A stretch of 64,000 nt of DNA from Fertoeibacter niger. GTDB taxonomy: Bacteria; Pseudomonadota; Alphaproteobacteria; Rhodobacterales; Rhodobacteraceae. The notes under the pieces are model-generated. The model did no database searches and had not been told where the DNA came from. It worked only from the letters and a program-made list of their open reading frames with translations. Within the stretch, counting starts at the first letter, position 1, and each line of letters begins with the position of its first letter. Positions 15,531 through 24,268 of the stretch are shown piece after piece. The DNA is taken from the NCBI RefSeq assembly GCF_009380135.2, contig NZ_WHUT02000003.1, positions 1-64,000 of the forward strand, in the 5' to 3' direction. A program made the position numbers and the translations under genes.

Positions 15531-15923
15531 ATGGACGAGCAGGACGAAGAAAGAATTGTTGTTGGCCTGACCCTCCGCGCGAAGGGCGGCGACGTTGACG
15601 CTGCCAAACTTCTTTTTGCTGAAAGGGCGAAGCGAGTCCGTCCGGTTCGGTTTCAGGAGTGTCAGACGCTGGATGAATTGAAGACCGAATTTGAAAACTA
15701 CATGGGCATGGAGGACATCAACCGCGCAGAGTCTGACCATGCCGCCAAGTCGTTTGATCGCCTGTTCCGACTGATCTCTGCCCGTGATGATGCTCGGAAG
15801 CAGGCCGCGCTGGCGCTGGTGAAGACCTCTGGCCTGCTACTCGTCCCTGTGATGGACCCTGCCGCATGGGAAGTCGCGGCAGAGACTTCTCAACGGAATC
15901 TCAAGGACTTGGCGCGCGCCTGA
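15531..15923 (+). CDS. hypothetical island protein (130 aa)
   Basis: GAGGG lies four bases before the ATG. The protein is soluble and helical. The early segment LRAKGGDVDAAKLLFAERAK resembles the 'small-subunit-like' N-terminus found in some phage-encoded and DUF5681-type proteins, but the match is too weak to call. It is the only rightward gene in this part of the island and lies next to the candidate replication origin, so a role in packaging or replication control is possible but unproven. Confidence 0.6.
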   Translation: MDEQDEERIVVGLTLRAKGGDVDAAKLLFAERAKRVRPVRFQECQTLDELKTEFENYMGMEDINRAESDHAAKSFDRLFRLISARDDARKQAALALVKTSGLLLVPVMDPAAWEVAAETSQRNLKDLARA

Positions 15924-16937
15924 CGAGTATCTCCACAGGGGGGCTCGGGGTTGCCAACGATTTGGACTCCTTGTCCCTATCGAACTACGAAAGTTGGACC
16001 TAACGAAAAATAGCGAAGAAGTCGGGTTCACTTTCTTCTTGGGCAAGCAACCGGCCATCTGTGCCGCGGAATGCGCCGATGTTATGATCCGCGTTACGCC
16101 CGTGTTACGGGAGCGCACCGCAGTTCATAACGAAATTTCTTTTGCAATATCATGGCGTTGCCTACGAAATGTTACGTGTTACGCATTTTCTCTCTGTATG
16201 GGCGATCAATACATATTTTACCCACATTTCCTTTTGAAATAATGAAACTTCAATGTTTTTCATAACACTATAACAACCGTAACAGACTGTTGAAATCAAA
16301 TCGGAATTTTCTGTTATGCTTCGATCATACCTCCATGACAGAGCGTAACAAGGGGGTGGAGGAGCTGGTTCGTCCGTCATCGCCCTTTGACAGCCCGGCC
16401 CGTGCGGCCCCATGTGGTTATTGAGGGGCGAGGGGGGGGCGTGCGTTCGATGAGGGGACGTGTCGAGTTCGGGGGCATCGTGCGCTGTGACGTGGTTTTG
16501 CGTGCGTGTTGAGGGGTGTCGCGTATCGTGCGTCGTCTGCACGACAGCCACGCCGTGATCCCGGTATCAGTCTGTGCTGTCTGATTCCGTGGTTCATCGT
16601 GTCTGCTCGTCGCCGTCATCGGCCATGCGGCATGATGCTGGACGAGAGGGCTGTGTGACCGGGTTCGGGGACGATGGGAGTTTGTCCCCCTATACAGATA
16701 GAGGGTGGGGTCCTACCGAGGGAAGCCTGACGCTCTATGCTTGCGCCAGATTTTCGGTCGGGATTTCCATCGTTGCAGGATTATACAGCCAGATCAGCGC
16801 CTTGCGGGCTGTCTGCGAACCTGACGCGCGCCACTGTGGAAATCGCAAAATGTCTGCTATATGTCTGACCGTCGCAGAAATGATACGGGGTGGCGTTGCT
16901 GCCTCCCCTGTAACTCATTGAAATCTTTTGAGATTTC
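15924..16937. other. 1 kb non-coding region, candidate replication origin and right arm of the island
   Basis: No frame here looks coding. The first half is AT-rich for this genome (especially 16130-16335) and holds six GTTACG motifs: four forward (16093, 16104, 16171, 16178) and two reversed (16278-16283, 16344-16349). The second half is G-rich with repeated TGAGGGG. Near the end come degenerate and exact copies of the TGTCTG…GTCTGAC repeat and GYGTTGC motifs at 16771 and 16893, mirroring the integrase side. The layout fits an iteron origin followed by an integrase/Xis arm region. Confidence 0.5.
16851..16869 (+). repeat. 19-bp exact repeat shared by both island ends
   Basis: TGTCTGCTATATGTCTGAC is identical to 3332-3350. 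Within it TGTCTG occurs twice with an 11-bp period, one helical turn, as expected for side-by-side protein binding. A degenerate copy lies near 16810. Confidence 0.7.
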
Positions 16938-16985
16938 TGGCTCCGGCGGTAGGGATCGAACCTACGACCAATTGATTAACAGTCA
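16938..16985 (-). repeat. island attachment site, tRNA-proximal copy (48-bp direct repeat)
   Basis: Identical to 3142-3189. It forms the 3' part of the intact tRNA-Asn gene, so integration restores the tRNA. Confidence 0.9.
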
Positions 16986-17012
16986 ACTGCTCTACCGCTG
17001 AGCTACGCCGGA
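16938..17012 (-). tRNA. tRNA-Asn(GTT)
   Basis: Leftward cloverleaf: acceptor TCCGGCG pairing with CGCCGGA, D-arm GCTCAGCGGTAGAGC, anticodon loop CTGTTAATC (GTT), T-loop GGTTCGATCC, discriminator G and encoded CCA. It is the integration target of the island, whose attachment repeat covers the region from the anticodon to CCA. Confidence 0.97.
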
Positions 17013-17707
17013 ACACGGGGGCTTTATAGCGGGGGGTTTGGGGGGCGTCCAGAGGCTAATGTCAGAAAAATGACGGACGGGACGGGGCGGAAAGGCGGGA
17101 TGCAGCGGCGTGCGCGCGTCCTGTGTGACAGCGAGCGCCGTTTGCTTCGCGGTGGTGACTGAAACGGCGCGCCACGGTTGCGGCAGCACAGGGTCGCAGG
17201 TGGAGCGCGGGTCGCACGGCTTTCCCGCGCCGGTAATGGCACGCGCCTGCCAGTTCCGCGGCAGGGGAAGATGCGGCGTCTTTGAGCCGGGGCGAAATCG
17301 TGGCATCACGCATGCCCTGCCCTTCTGCCGCGCTGTGACGGCGCAATGGCGGGCAGCCATGCGTTCAATCAGCGGACTGGCGGGGCAATGTGCGTGCGGG
17401 GTTTGCCCGGCGGGTTCGCATGATGCGAGGCGTGTTGCCGAACAAGGCCCTGGCACGCGGGCCGCAGAACCCGTCATGCATATTCCGTCCCGCACTGGCT
17501 TGCCCGCGCCTGCGATGGCTTAACATCACCTGCCCGGGGGCTTCGCGGTCCTGACGGTCAAAAGGCATGCCACGCGCAAGACAGAGAGCCAGATGAAGGC
17601 CTGCCCGTCGCCACAGCGGGAAAGGCCGTTGCAACGCCATGCCGGATGCGCTGCCGGATGCGCCCTGGGGCGCAACCGGCTGGATCTGGCCGTGCCGGGT
17701 GTGCCGC
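17013..17707. other. 695-bp stretch without a supported gene
   Basis: This GC-rich stretch lies between tRNA-Asn and the aminotransferase stop. Open frames exist on both strands, but they are arginine-, cysteine- and proline-heavy, as in random high-GC DNA, and none has a ribosome site or a recognisable motif. It contains the upstream promoter of the leftward tRNA, which I cannot place exactly. Confidence 0.5.
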
Positions 17708-19084
17708 CTAGCCGAACACCCGCCCCAGCGCACCGTCGATTGCCCCGGTGATCTGGTCGATGTCGTCGGGCGTGGCGATCAGCGCGGGGGCAAGGCAAAG
17801 CGCGCAATTCAGCCCCGGCACGCTGCGGTTCATCATGCCGATGATCACGCCCTGCGCCATGCAGTCGGCCACCACTGCGGCCACCTGCTTTTCCGCCGCA
17901 GGCTCTTTCGTCACGCGATCCGCCACCAGTTCGGCCCCGCAGAACAGGCCCTTGCCGCGCACATCGCCTATGACGGCATGCTTGTCCTGCAAGGCGGCCA
18001 GATTGGCCATCAGCCGCGCGCCCATGGCGGTGGTGTTGGCGATCAGGCCCTCATCCTCGATGATGCGCATGTTTTCCAGCGCCGCCGCAGGCCCCGCGGT
18101 GCAGCCGCCAAAGGTGGAAATGTCGCGGAAATGGCCGAGCGGGTCATCGGCATCGTCCTTGAACATGTCGAACACCGCCTCGGTCGTCACCGTGCAGGCG
18201 ATGGCGGCATAACCCGAGGCCACGCCCTTGGCCATGGTCACGAAATCGGGCTTTATGCCGTAGTGCTGATACCCGAACCATTCGCCAGTGCGGCCCATGC
18301 CGCAGACCACTTCATCAATATGGATCAGGATGTTGTATTTGCGGCAGATGTCCTGAACGCGGTCCCAATAGCCATGCGGTGGCACGATCACACCGCCGCC
18401 AGCCGTAACCGGCTCCAGGCAGATCGCACCAATGGTGTCGGGGCCCTCGCGCAGGATCACGTCTTCGATCGCATCGGCGGCGCGGATGCCATAATCCGGC
18501 CCGTCCCACTGGCGGCGGTATTCCAGACAATGCGGCACTTCGACAAAGCCGGGGGTCAGCGGGCCATATTGTGCCGCACGCTGCTGCTGGCCGCCTGCTG
18601 AAAGCGCCGTGATGGTGGTGCCGTGGTAATCACGCTCACGATACAGGATCTTCCACTTTTTGCCGCCATGGTGCCGGTGCGCGATCTGGCGCACCATCTT
18701 GAACACCTTCTCATTCGCCTCGGAGCCTGAGTTGGCATAGTAGACGCGGCTGAGGCCCGGCATCTTTTCGATCAGCCTTTGCGCAAAGATCGCCCCGGGG
18801 ATCGAGCCGGCAGAGCCTGCGAAATAGCACATCTTCACCAATTGGTCGCGCACCGCATCGGCGATGCTGACGCGGCCATAGCCCACATTCACCGTCCAGA
18901 CCCCGCCGGACACCGCATCCAGATGTTCCTTGCCGCGGGCATCCCACACCCGCATGCCTTTGCCCTCGACAATCACCCGCGGGTCGATCGTCTCGAAGGG
19001 TTTGTGCTGGATCATGTGGTGCCAGACATGCGCGCGGTCGGCGGCCACCACGGCGCTGATGTCATTGGGCTGGTTGCCGTCCAT
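17708..19084 (-). CDS. tpa: taurine:pyruvate aminotransferase (458 aa)
   Basis: This class III PLP aminotransferase converts taurine plus pyruvate to sulfoacetaldehyde plus alanine. NSGSEANE (118-125), the Asp of HIDEVVCGMGRTG (about 257) and Lys286 in TMAKGVASGY are the cofactor-binding elements. The amino end AADRAHVWHHMIQHKP and the overall sequence match my recollection of Roseobacter-clade Tpa proteins closely, at the expected length. No sulfoacetaldehyde acetyltransferase gene is adjacent, so the substrate is inferred from similarity. Other omega-aminotransferase activities remain possible. Confidence 0.8.
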   Translation of the reverse strand: MDGNQPNDISAVVAADRAHVWHHMIQHKPFETIDPRVIVEGKGMRVWDARGKEHLDAVSGGVWTVNVGYGRVSIADAVRDQLVKMCYFAGSAGSIPGAIFAQRLIEKMPGLSRVYYANSGSEANEKVFKMVRQIAHRHHGGKKWKILYRERDYHGTTITALSAGGQQQRAAQYGPLTPGFVEVPHCLEYRRQWDGPDYGIRAADAIEDVILREGPDTIGAICLEPVTAGGGVIVPPHGYWDRVQDICRKYNILIHIDEVVCGMGRTGEWFGYQHYGIKPDFVTMAKGVASGYAAIACTVTTEAVFDMFKDDADDPLGHFRDISTFGGCTAGPAAALENMRIIEDEGLIANTTAMGARLMANLAALQDKHAVIGDVRGKGLFCGAELVADRVTKEPAAEKQVAAVVADCMAQGVIIGMMNRSVPGLNCALCLAPALIATPDDIDQITGAIDGALGRVFG

Positions 19085-19191
19085 GGCGATCTCCTGTCAG
19101 GGTTTTGTGTATGATCAGGGATAGCGCCTTGGCGTCTTAGGGCCAGAGAGCGCGCGTCGATAAGGCCAGATGCAGGTGGTGGGGGGGGAAG

Positions 19192-19281
19192 TGGCGGAGG
19201 AGGTGGGATTTGAACCCACGGTGGGCTTGCACCCACGTCGGTTTTCAAGACCGGTGCAATAAACCGCTCTGCCACTCCTCC
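19192..19281 (-). tRNA. tRNA-Ser(TGA)
   Basis: Leftward class II tRNA of 90 nt: acceptor GGAGGAG/CTCCTCC, anticodon loop CTTGAAA (TGA), a long variable arm, T-loop GGTTCAAATCC and encoded CCA. Confidence 0.97.
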
Positions 19282-19569
19282 GTTACAAGCGGCTTAGCGG
19301 GGCTGTTCCGATTCTGAAAGGGTGGGCAATCCTGAAATTCGGCGGATCATGGCGCGGGTCTGCAAAAACCTTGCGGTCGCGCCCCCACAGAAAGGTGATG
19401 GCGGGCGGCTGCCGATTTCCCCGCGCCACGCCCGCAGCCCTTTCCAGCAACGCGCATCACGGTTATCATGCGCCCCGAGTGCCGCGTTCGCGCGGCGGGC
19501 AGCAGGGCATCCGGGCGGGGTGGCCGAGGACAAGCGTGGCACAGAATCCGCGCGACATGGGGGCGAGGC

Positions 19570-20430
19570 GTGGCATATCACAGCGGGGCGCGGCAACCGG
19601 CCGCGCGGGGTTTCATCCGGCACATCATCCTGACGGCAGCGGCAGCGGCCCTGCTGGCGGGCTGCGAAAACGGCACCAACCCCTTTGCGCGCAAGGACAA
19701 CCCGGCCGATGCCGAGGCGGCACCCGTGGCGCAATCCACCTCTGTCCGGCTGGTGGACCGCGATGTCGAGGCGCCGCAGGTGTTTCAGGTCACGGATCAG
19801 GCGCTGTGGGATGGCCGCCCGTCGCTGGGTGGTGTCTGGGTGGCCTCGCCCGATGCGGTTGACCCGGAACGGGTGATCCTGCGCAACCCCGGCAACGGCA
19901 AATTCGTGATCGGCGCGCTGTTCCGGCGCGAGCGCGAAAACCCGGGGCCAAAGCTGCAAATCTCATCCGATGCGGCGGCGGCGCTGGGGATGCTGGCGGG
20001 TGCACCCGCCACGCTGAATGTCACCGCCCTGCGGCGCGAAGAAGTGGCCGATACGGGCCCCGATGCCAACAGCCCCATCCTGGATGCGGCCGAAACCGTG
20101 GAAACCAGCGCGCTGGCCCCGGTTGCCGTGGCCGAAGCCGCTTTGGATGAGGTCGAGGCGGCGGTGCCACCCCCCGCCCCTGCCCCTGCCCCCGCGCCCA
20201 CGGCGGCCAGCGGTGGCCGCCTGATCCAGATCGGCATCTTCTCGGTCGAGGCGAATGCCGACCGTGCCGCCGCCACATTGACCGCCGCAGGCGTTCCGGC
20301 CGAAAAGCGGCAGGAAACCAGCCAGGGCAAAGCCTTCTGGAGCGTGGTCGCCCGGGGCGGCGCCGATTCCGCCGCCACACTGGCAAAGGTCAAGGCCGCA
20401 GGCTTTGCCGATGCCTATCTCACCCGGTAA
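19570..20430 (+). CDS. SPOR-domain lipoprotein (286 aa)
   Basis: The start is taken as GTG 19570, preceded by a purine-rich GGGGCGAGG. A lipobox LLAGC ends at Cys32 after a hydrophobic stretch, predicting lipidation. Residues about 70-150 resemble a double-psi-barrel-like region (VILRNPGNGKFVIGALF), a Pro/Ala linker follows near 215, and a SPOR domain ends the protein (GRLIQIGIFSVEANADRAAA…). SPOR domains bind denuded septal peptidoglycan. Its position directly before a D-Ala-D-Ala carboxypeptidase supports a cell-wall role. Start uncertain by some 30 codons. Confidence 0.8.
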   Translation: MAYHSGARQPAARGFIRHIILTAAAAALLAGCENGTNPFARKDNPADAEAAPVAQSTSVRLVDRDVEAPQVFQVTDQALWDGRPSLGGVWVASPDAVDPERVILRNPGNGKFVIGALFRRERENPGPKLQISSDAAAALGMLAGAPATLNVTALRREEVADTGPDANSPILDAAETVETSALAPVAVAEAALDEVEAAVPPPAPAPAPAPTAASGGRLIQIGIFSVEANADRAAATLTAAGVPAEKRQETSQGKAFWSVVARGGADSAATLAKVKAAGFADAYLTR

Positions 20431-20491
20431 TTCCGGGTTGTCTGCCGGGCACCTCCCCCTGCCCCGGCCACAACGACAAGGACGCAATCGC

Positions 20492-21655
20492 ATGCTGCAC
20501 CGTCTCAGCCTTGCCCTCGCCCTGCTGGCAGCCCTGCCCGCTCAGGCCTTTGACACCAGCGCCAGTGCCGCCTGGGTCTATGATGTGACCACCCATACCG
20601 TGCTGATGGACAAGAACGCCGATCAGCCGCTGCCGCCCGCGTCGATGTCGAAGCTGATGACGCTGAACATGCTGTTCGAGGCGCTGCGCGACGGGCGGGT
20701 GACGCTGGACACCACCTTTGGCGTTTCCACCAAGGCGCGGGAGATGGGCGGATCGACCATGTTCCTGAACGAACGTGACCGCCCCACCGTGCTGGATCTG
20801 ATCAAGGGCATCATCATCAATTCGGGCAATGACGCCTGCGTGGTGGTGGCCGAGGGTCTGGCCGGCACGGAAGAGGCGTTTTCGCGCCAGATGACCGAAC
20901 GCGCGCGTGCGCTGGGCATGGAAAACTCGGTTTTCGCCAATTCTTCGGGCTGGCCGCATCCGGACCACCGGATGAGCATGAAGGATCTGGGCATTCTGGC
21001 CCGCCGCCTGATCGAGGAGTTTCCCGAACATTACGGGCATTTCGCGGAAACCGAATTTCCCTTTGACAACCGCGCACCCGACAACCGCTTCAACCGCAAC
21101 CCGCTGCTGGGCTTGGGCATCGGCGCCGACGGGCTGAAAACCGGCCACACGCAAGAGGCGGGCTATGGCCTTGTCGGGTCGGCGAAACAGGGCGACCGGC
21201 GGGTAATCTTTGTCATCACCGGGCTGGCCACCGAAAAGCAGCGCGCCGAAGAGGCCGAGCAGATCGTGAACTGGGCCTTTCGGCAATTCGTGCAGAAAAC
21301 AGTGGCCAAGGCAGGCGTGCGCGTGGCCGAGGCCGAGGTCTGGATGGGCGCCGCCCGCACCGTGGGCTTGGTGCCCGCCGCCGACGCGCGCCTGCTGGTG
21401 CCCGCGCTGGTGCAGGAAGGCATGACCGCCGAGGTGATCTATACCGGGCCGTTTGCCGCCCCGATCGCGGCGGGGCAGCAACTGGCGGAACTGGTGATCC
21501 ATGTGCCAGACCTGCCCGACGCCCGCATTCCGCTGGTGGCTGAAACGGCTGTGGCACGCGGCGGGTTCTTTACCCGCATCGGCACGGCGGCATCCGCGCT
21601 TTACGGGCAGGTTCTGGGTGACGAGGGCGGGGCAGAAGAGGCTCCGGCCTCCTGA
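20492..21655 (+). CDS. dacC: D-alanyl-D-alanine carboxypeptidase, PBP5/DacC type (387 aa)
   Basis: It is a periplasmic low-molecular-mass penicillin-binding protein that trims peptidoglycan pentapeptides. The signal peptide LALALLAALPAQA ends near residue 19. The active-site triad is complete: SMSK (Ser51, Lys54), SGN (111-113) and KTG (216-218). A C-terminal PBP5-type beta domain and a probable amphipathic end follow. The gene sits 61 bp after the SPOR lipoprotein and two bases before tmk. The family symbol (dacA/dacC/dacF) cannot be settled from sequence alone. Confidence 0.9.
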   Translation: MLHRLSLALALLAALPAQAFDTSASAAWVYDVTTHTVLMDKNADQPLPPASMSKLMTLNMLFEALRDGRVTLDTTFGVSTKAREMGGSTMFLNERDRPTVLDLIKGIIINSGNDACVVVAEGLAGTEEAFSRQMTERARALGMENSVFANSSGWPHPDHRMSMKDLGILARRLIEEFPEHYGHFAETEFPFDNRAPDNRFNRNPLLGLGIGADGLKTGHTQEAGYGLVGSAKQGDRRVIFVITGLATEKQRAEEAEQIVNWAFRQFVQKTVAKAGVRVAEAEVWMGAARTVGLVPAADARLLVPALVQEGMTAEVIYTGPFAAPIAAGQQLAELVIHVPDLPDARIPLVAETAVARGGFFTRIGTAASALYGQVLGDEGGAEEAPAS

Positions 21656-21656
21656 C

Positions 21657-22295
21657 ATGGCCGGGCTGGCAGGGGGCACGGGGCTGTTCATCAGCTTTGA
21701 AGGCATCGACGGGTCTGGCAAATCGACGCAGGCGCGGCTCTTGGCCGACAGCCTGCGTGCGGCGGGCCGTGACGTGGTGCTGACGCGCGAACCCGGCGGC
21801 AGCCCGGGGGCCGAGGATATCCGCCGTCTGGTGCTGGAGGGCGACCCCGACCGCTGGTCAGCCGAAACCGAACTCTTGCTGTTCACCGCCGCGCGCCGCG
21901 ACCATCTGGAAAAGACCATCCGGCCCGCCTTGGACCGGGGCGCTGTGGTGATCACCGACCGTTTCGCCGACAGCACGCGGATGTATCAGGGCATCAGCCG
22001 GGGCGACCTGCGCGGTATGGTGGACCAGCTGCATGCCATGATGATCGGGATGGAGCCTGACCTGACATTCCTGATCGACATCGCGCCCGAGGTGGGTCTG
22101 GCCCGCGCACTGGGCCGCAACACCGCCGAGCAGCGGTTCGAGGATATGGGCCTTGCCCTGCAAACGCAGATGCGCACCGGCTTTCTTGCGCTGGCGGCCG
22201 GGGCCCCCCGGTTCTGCGTGATCGACGGCGCAGGCGCGCCCGGCGCGGTGGCCGCCGATGTGCTGGCCCGCGCGCTGGCCCGGCTGGGGGCCTAG
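21657..22295 (+). CDS. tmk: thymidylate kinase (212 aa)
   Basis: It phosphorylates dTMP to dTDP in the cytoplasm. The P-loop FEGIDGSGKST (14-24), TREPGGSPGAE (about 41-51), ITDRFADST (DR motif near 100) and a lid region EQRFE are all in place, and the length is normal for the family. The ATG follows the carboxypeptidase stop by one base, and holB follows four bases later. The tmk-holB-tatD order is conserved in many bacteria and confirms the assignment. Confidence 0.95.
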   Translation: MAGLAGGTGLFISFEGIDGSGKSTQARLLADSLRAAGRDVVLTREPGGSPGAEDIRRLVLEGDPDRWSAETELLLFTAARRDHLEKTIRPALDRGAVVITDRFADSTRMYQGISRGDLRGMVDQLHAMMIGMEPDLTFLIDIAPEVGLARALGRNTAEQRFEDMGLALQTQMRTGFLALAAGAPRFCVIDGAGAPGAVAADVLARALARLGA

Positions 22296-22298
22296 GCC

Positions 22299-23426
22299 AT
22301 GGCACTGGCCCCCGAGGATCTGCCCGAACCCGACCGGGTCGAAGGTGCGCCGCACCCGCGCGAAACCCAGACCCTGATCGGCCATGCGGCGGCAGAAGCC
22401 ACGTTTCTGGAGGCGTTCAATGCCGGCCGGCCGCATCACGGCTGGCTGATCAGCGGGCCGCGCGGCGTGGGCAAGGCCACGCTGGCCTGGAAAATCGCGC
22501 GTTTCCTTTTGGCCACGCCGGACGATGACGGCGGCATGTTCGCCCCGCCCCCACCCGCCACGCTGGACATTCCCGCCAGCCACCCCGTTGCCCGCCGCAT
22601 GGCCGCACTGTCCGAAGGGCGGCTGTTCCTGCTGCGGCGGGGCATGAATGGCACGGGCACGGGCCTGTCGGATGACATCCGCGTGGACGAGGTGCGCAGG
22701 ATGAAGGCGTTCTTCAACCTGTCGGCGGCAGATGGTGGCCGCCGTGCCGCGATCATCGACGCGGTGGACGAGATGCCGCCCAGTTCGGCCAATGCCCTGT
22801 TGAAACTGCTGGAAGAACCGCCTGCGGGTGTCACATTCCTGCTGGTCAGCCACCAGCCGTTTCGCCTGCTGCCTACCATCCGCTCACGCTGCCGCGAATT
22901 GCGGCTGGGGCCTTTGGCCGCAGAGGACATGGCGGCGGCGATGGCGATGGCCGGGGCCGAGACAGATGCGCCTGACGCGCTGGCCGAACTTGCGGGCGGG
23001 TCGGTGGGTGCGGCGCTGCGGCTGGCCAATCTGGACGGGCTGGCGCTGTATCGTTCGCTGGTCGATCTGTTCGCCACCCTGCCCCGTCTGGACCGTTCGC
23101 GCCTGCTGACCTTGGCCGAGGCGGGCAGCGGGCGCGGCAATGACGCGCGGTTCGACCTGATCCTGACGCTGCTTGACCTGTTTCTGGCCCGGCTGGCGCG
23201 GGCGGGCACCCTTGGCCATTGCCCGCCCGAGGCGGCACCGGGCGAGGCGGCGCTGATCGCCCGGCTGTCGCCCGATCCGCAGGCGGCACGCATCTGGGCG
23301 GAACTCGCGCAGACGCTGGGCATCCGCGCCCGGCGCGGCAAGGCGGTGAACCTTGACCCTGCCGCCCTTCTCATGGATATGGTTCTGAAAATCGACGAGA
23401 CGGCGGGAAGCCTCGCCCCAAGGTGA
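22299..23426 (+). CDS. holB: DNA polymerase III subunit delta' (375 aa)
   Basis: This clamp-loader subunit is an AAA+ protein without the full catalytic set. The P-loop GPRGVGKAT is at 53-61, DEMPPSSANALLKLLEEPP at about 150-170, and SRCREL, the SRC motif, near 196. It works with delta and tau to load the beta clamp. It lies between tmk and tatD in the usual order; its final TGA overlaps a possible GTG of tatD. The long insert after the P-loop is usual in alphaproteobacteria. Confidence 0.93.
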   Translation: MALAPEDLPEPDRVEGAPHPRETQTLIGHAAAEATFLEAFNAGRPHHGWLISGPRGVGKATLAWKIARFLLATPDDDGGMFAPPPPATLDIPASHPVARRMAALSEGRLFLLRRGMNGTGTGLSDDIRVDEVRRMKAFFNLSAADGGRRAAIIDAVDEMPPSSANALLKLLEEPPAGVTFLLVSHQPFRLLPTIRSRCRELRLGPLAAEDMAAAMAMAGAETDAPDALAELAGGSVGAALRLANLDGLALYRSLVDLFATLPRLDRSRLLTLAEAGSGRGNDARFDLILTLLDLFLARLARAGTLGHCPPEAAPGEAALIARLSPDPQAARIWAELAQTLGIRARRGKAVNLDPAALLMDMVLKIDETAGSLAPR

Positions 23427-23431
23427 TCCCC

Positions 23432-24268
23432 ATGACCGCAGCACCCCCCGAGATTGTCGACAGCCATTGCCATCTGGACTTTCCCGACTTCGACGGCGAA
23501 CTGCCCGACATCCTGGCCCGGGCGCAAGCGGCGGGCGTCAGCCGCATGGTCACGATCTGCACAAGGCCTGACAACGAGCCGCGCGTGCGCGCCATGGCCG
23601 AGGCGAACCCTGCGGTGTTCTATGCCGCAGGCACCCACCCGATGCGCGCCGCCGAAGACCCGCTGCTGAGCGTCGATCATCTGGTGGCGCTGGCGCGGCA
23701 TCCGAAATTCGTGGGCATCGGCGAAACGGGGCTGGATTACCACTACACCGCCGAAACGAAGGCCGTGCAGCAGGAAAGCCTCGCTATCCATATCGAGGCG
23801 GCCCGGCAGACCGGCCTGCCGCTGATCATCCACGCCCGCGCTGCGGATGACGACATGGCCCGCATCCTGACCGCCGAATACCGCGCCGGGGCCTATAGCT
23901 GCGTCATGCATTGCTTTTCATCCGGGCCGGAACTGGCCGAGGCCGCGCTGGATCTGGGGTTCTATCTGTCGATGTCCGGCATCGCGGCCTTTCCGAAATC
24001 CTCCGATCTGCGGGCGATCTTTGCCGCCGCCCCGCTGGACCGGATTCTGCTGGAAACCGACAGCCCCTATCTGGCACCGCCGCCGCACCGGGGGCGCAGG
24101 AATGAACCGGCCTATACCGCCTTTACCGCGAAAACCGGGGCGGATGTGTTTGGCCTCCCGCTGGCAGATTTCGCCGCAGCCACCACGGCGAATTTCGACC
24201 GGTTGTTCTGGAAGGCGCGCATGTCGCCCACCCCCGGCTTGCAGACGCAAGAAGCCGGTGCGGCGTGA
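23432..24268 (+). CDS. tatD: TatD-family metal-dependent hydrolase (278 aa)
   Basis: DSHCHLDFPDF (His12, His14) and GIGETGLDYHY are the metal-binding signatures of TatD TIM-barrel nucleases; IIHARAADDD and ETDSPYLAPPPHRG complete the set. The ATG at 23432 is chosen because AAGGTG, inside the end of holB, lies eight bases before it. A GTG at 23423 is the alternative. TatD proteins are 3'-5' exonucleases linked to DNA repair and RNA turnover. Confidence 0.92.
   Translation: MTAAPPEIVDSHCHLDFPDFDGELPDILARAQAAGVSRMVTICTRPDNEPRVRAMAEANPAVFYAAGTHPMRAAEDPLLSVDHLVALARHPKFVGIGETGLDYHYTAETKAVQQESLAIHIEAARQTGLPLIIHARAADDDMARILTAEYRAGAYSCVMHCFSSGPELAEAALDLGFYLSMSGIAAFPKSSDLRAIFAAAPLDRILLETDSPYLAPPPHRGRRNEPAYTAFTAKTGADVFGLPLADFAAATTANFDRLFWKARMSPTPGLQTQEAGAA

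Larger units (their letters stand above)
3142..16985. mobile_element. 13.8 kb integrative island in tRNA-Asn with PrimPol-helicase and restriction-modification cargo
   Basis: A 48-bp identical direct repeat (3142-3189 and 16938-16985) corresponds to the 3' part of tRNA-Asn including the encoded CCA. A tyrosine integrase starts about 190 bp inside one end. Inside are an AlpA-like regulator, a large primase-helicase, two DNA methyltransferases with a PLD-fold nuclease, a DUF4238 protein, several unknown genes and a gene-free 1 kb with clustered GTTACG motifs. No capsid, tail, terminase or conjugation genes are recognised. The gene set fits a self-replicating phage satellite or PICI-like island with defence cargo. 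Integrity of both ends suggests it is potentially mobile. Confidence 0.85.

Noticed and set aside
16162-16919. Open frames in the island's 1 kb non-coding region
   Set aside because: Compositions are histidine/proline/threonine-heavy or random, no ribosome sites, and the frames overlap the repeated GTTACG motifs.
3142-16985. Island as an integrated plasmid or full prophage
   Set aside because: No Rep-type initiator, partition, conjugation, capsid, tail or terminase gene is recognisable; the primase-helicase and attachment sites fit a satellite or integrative island better.
17110-17523. 137-codon rightward frame between tRNA-Asn and tpa
   Set aside because: Arginine/cysteine-rich, no ribosome site, no motif; typical of non-coding high-GC DNA.
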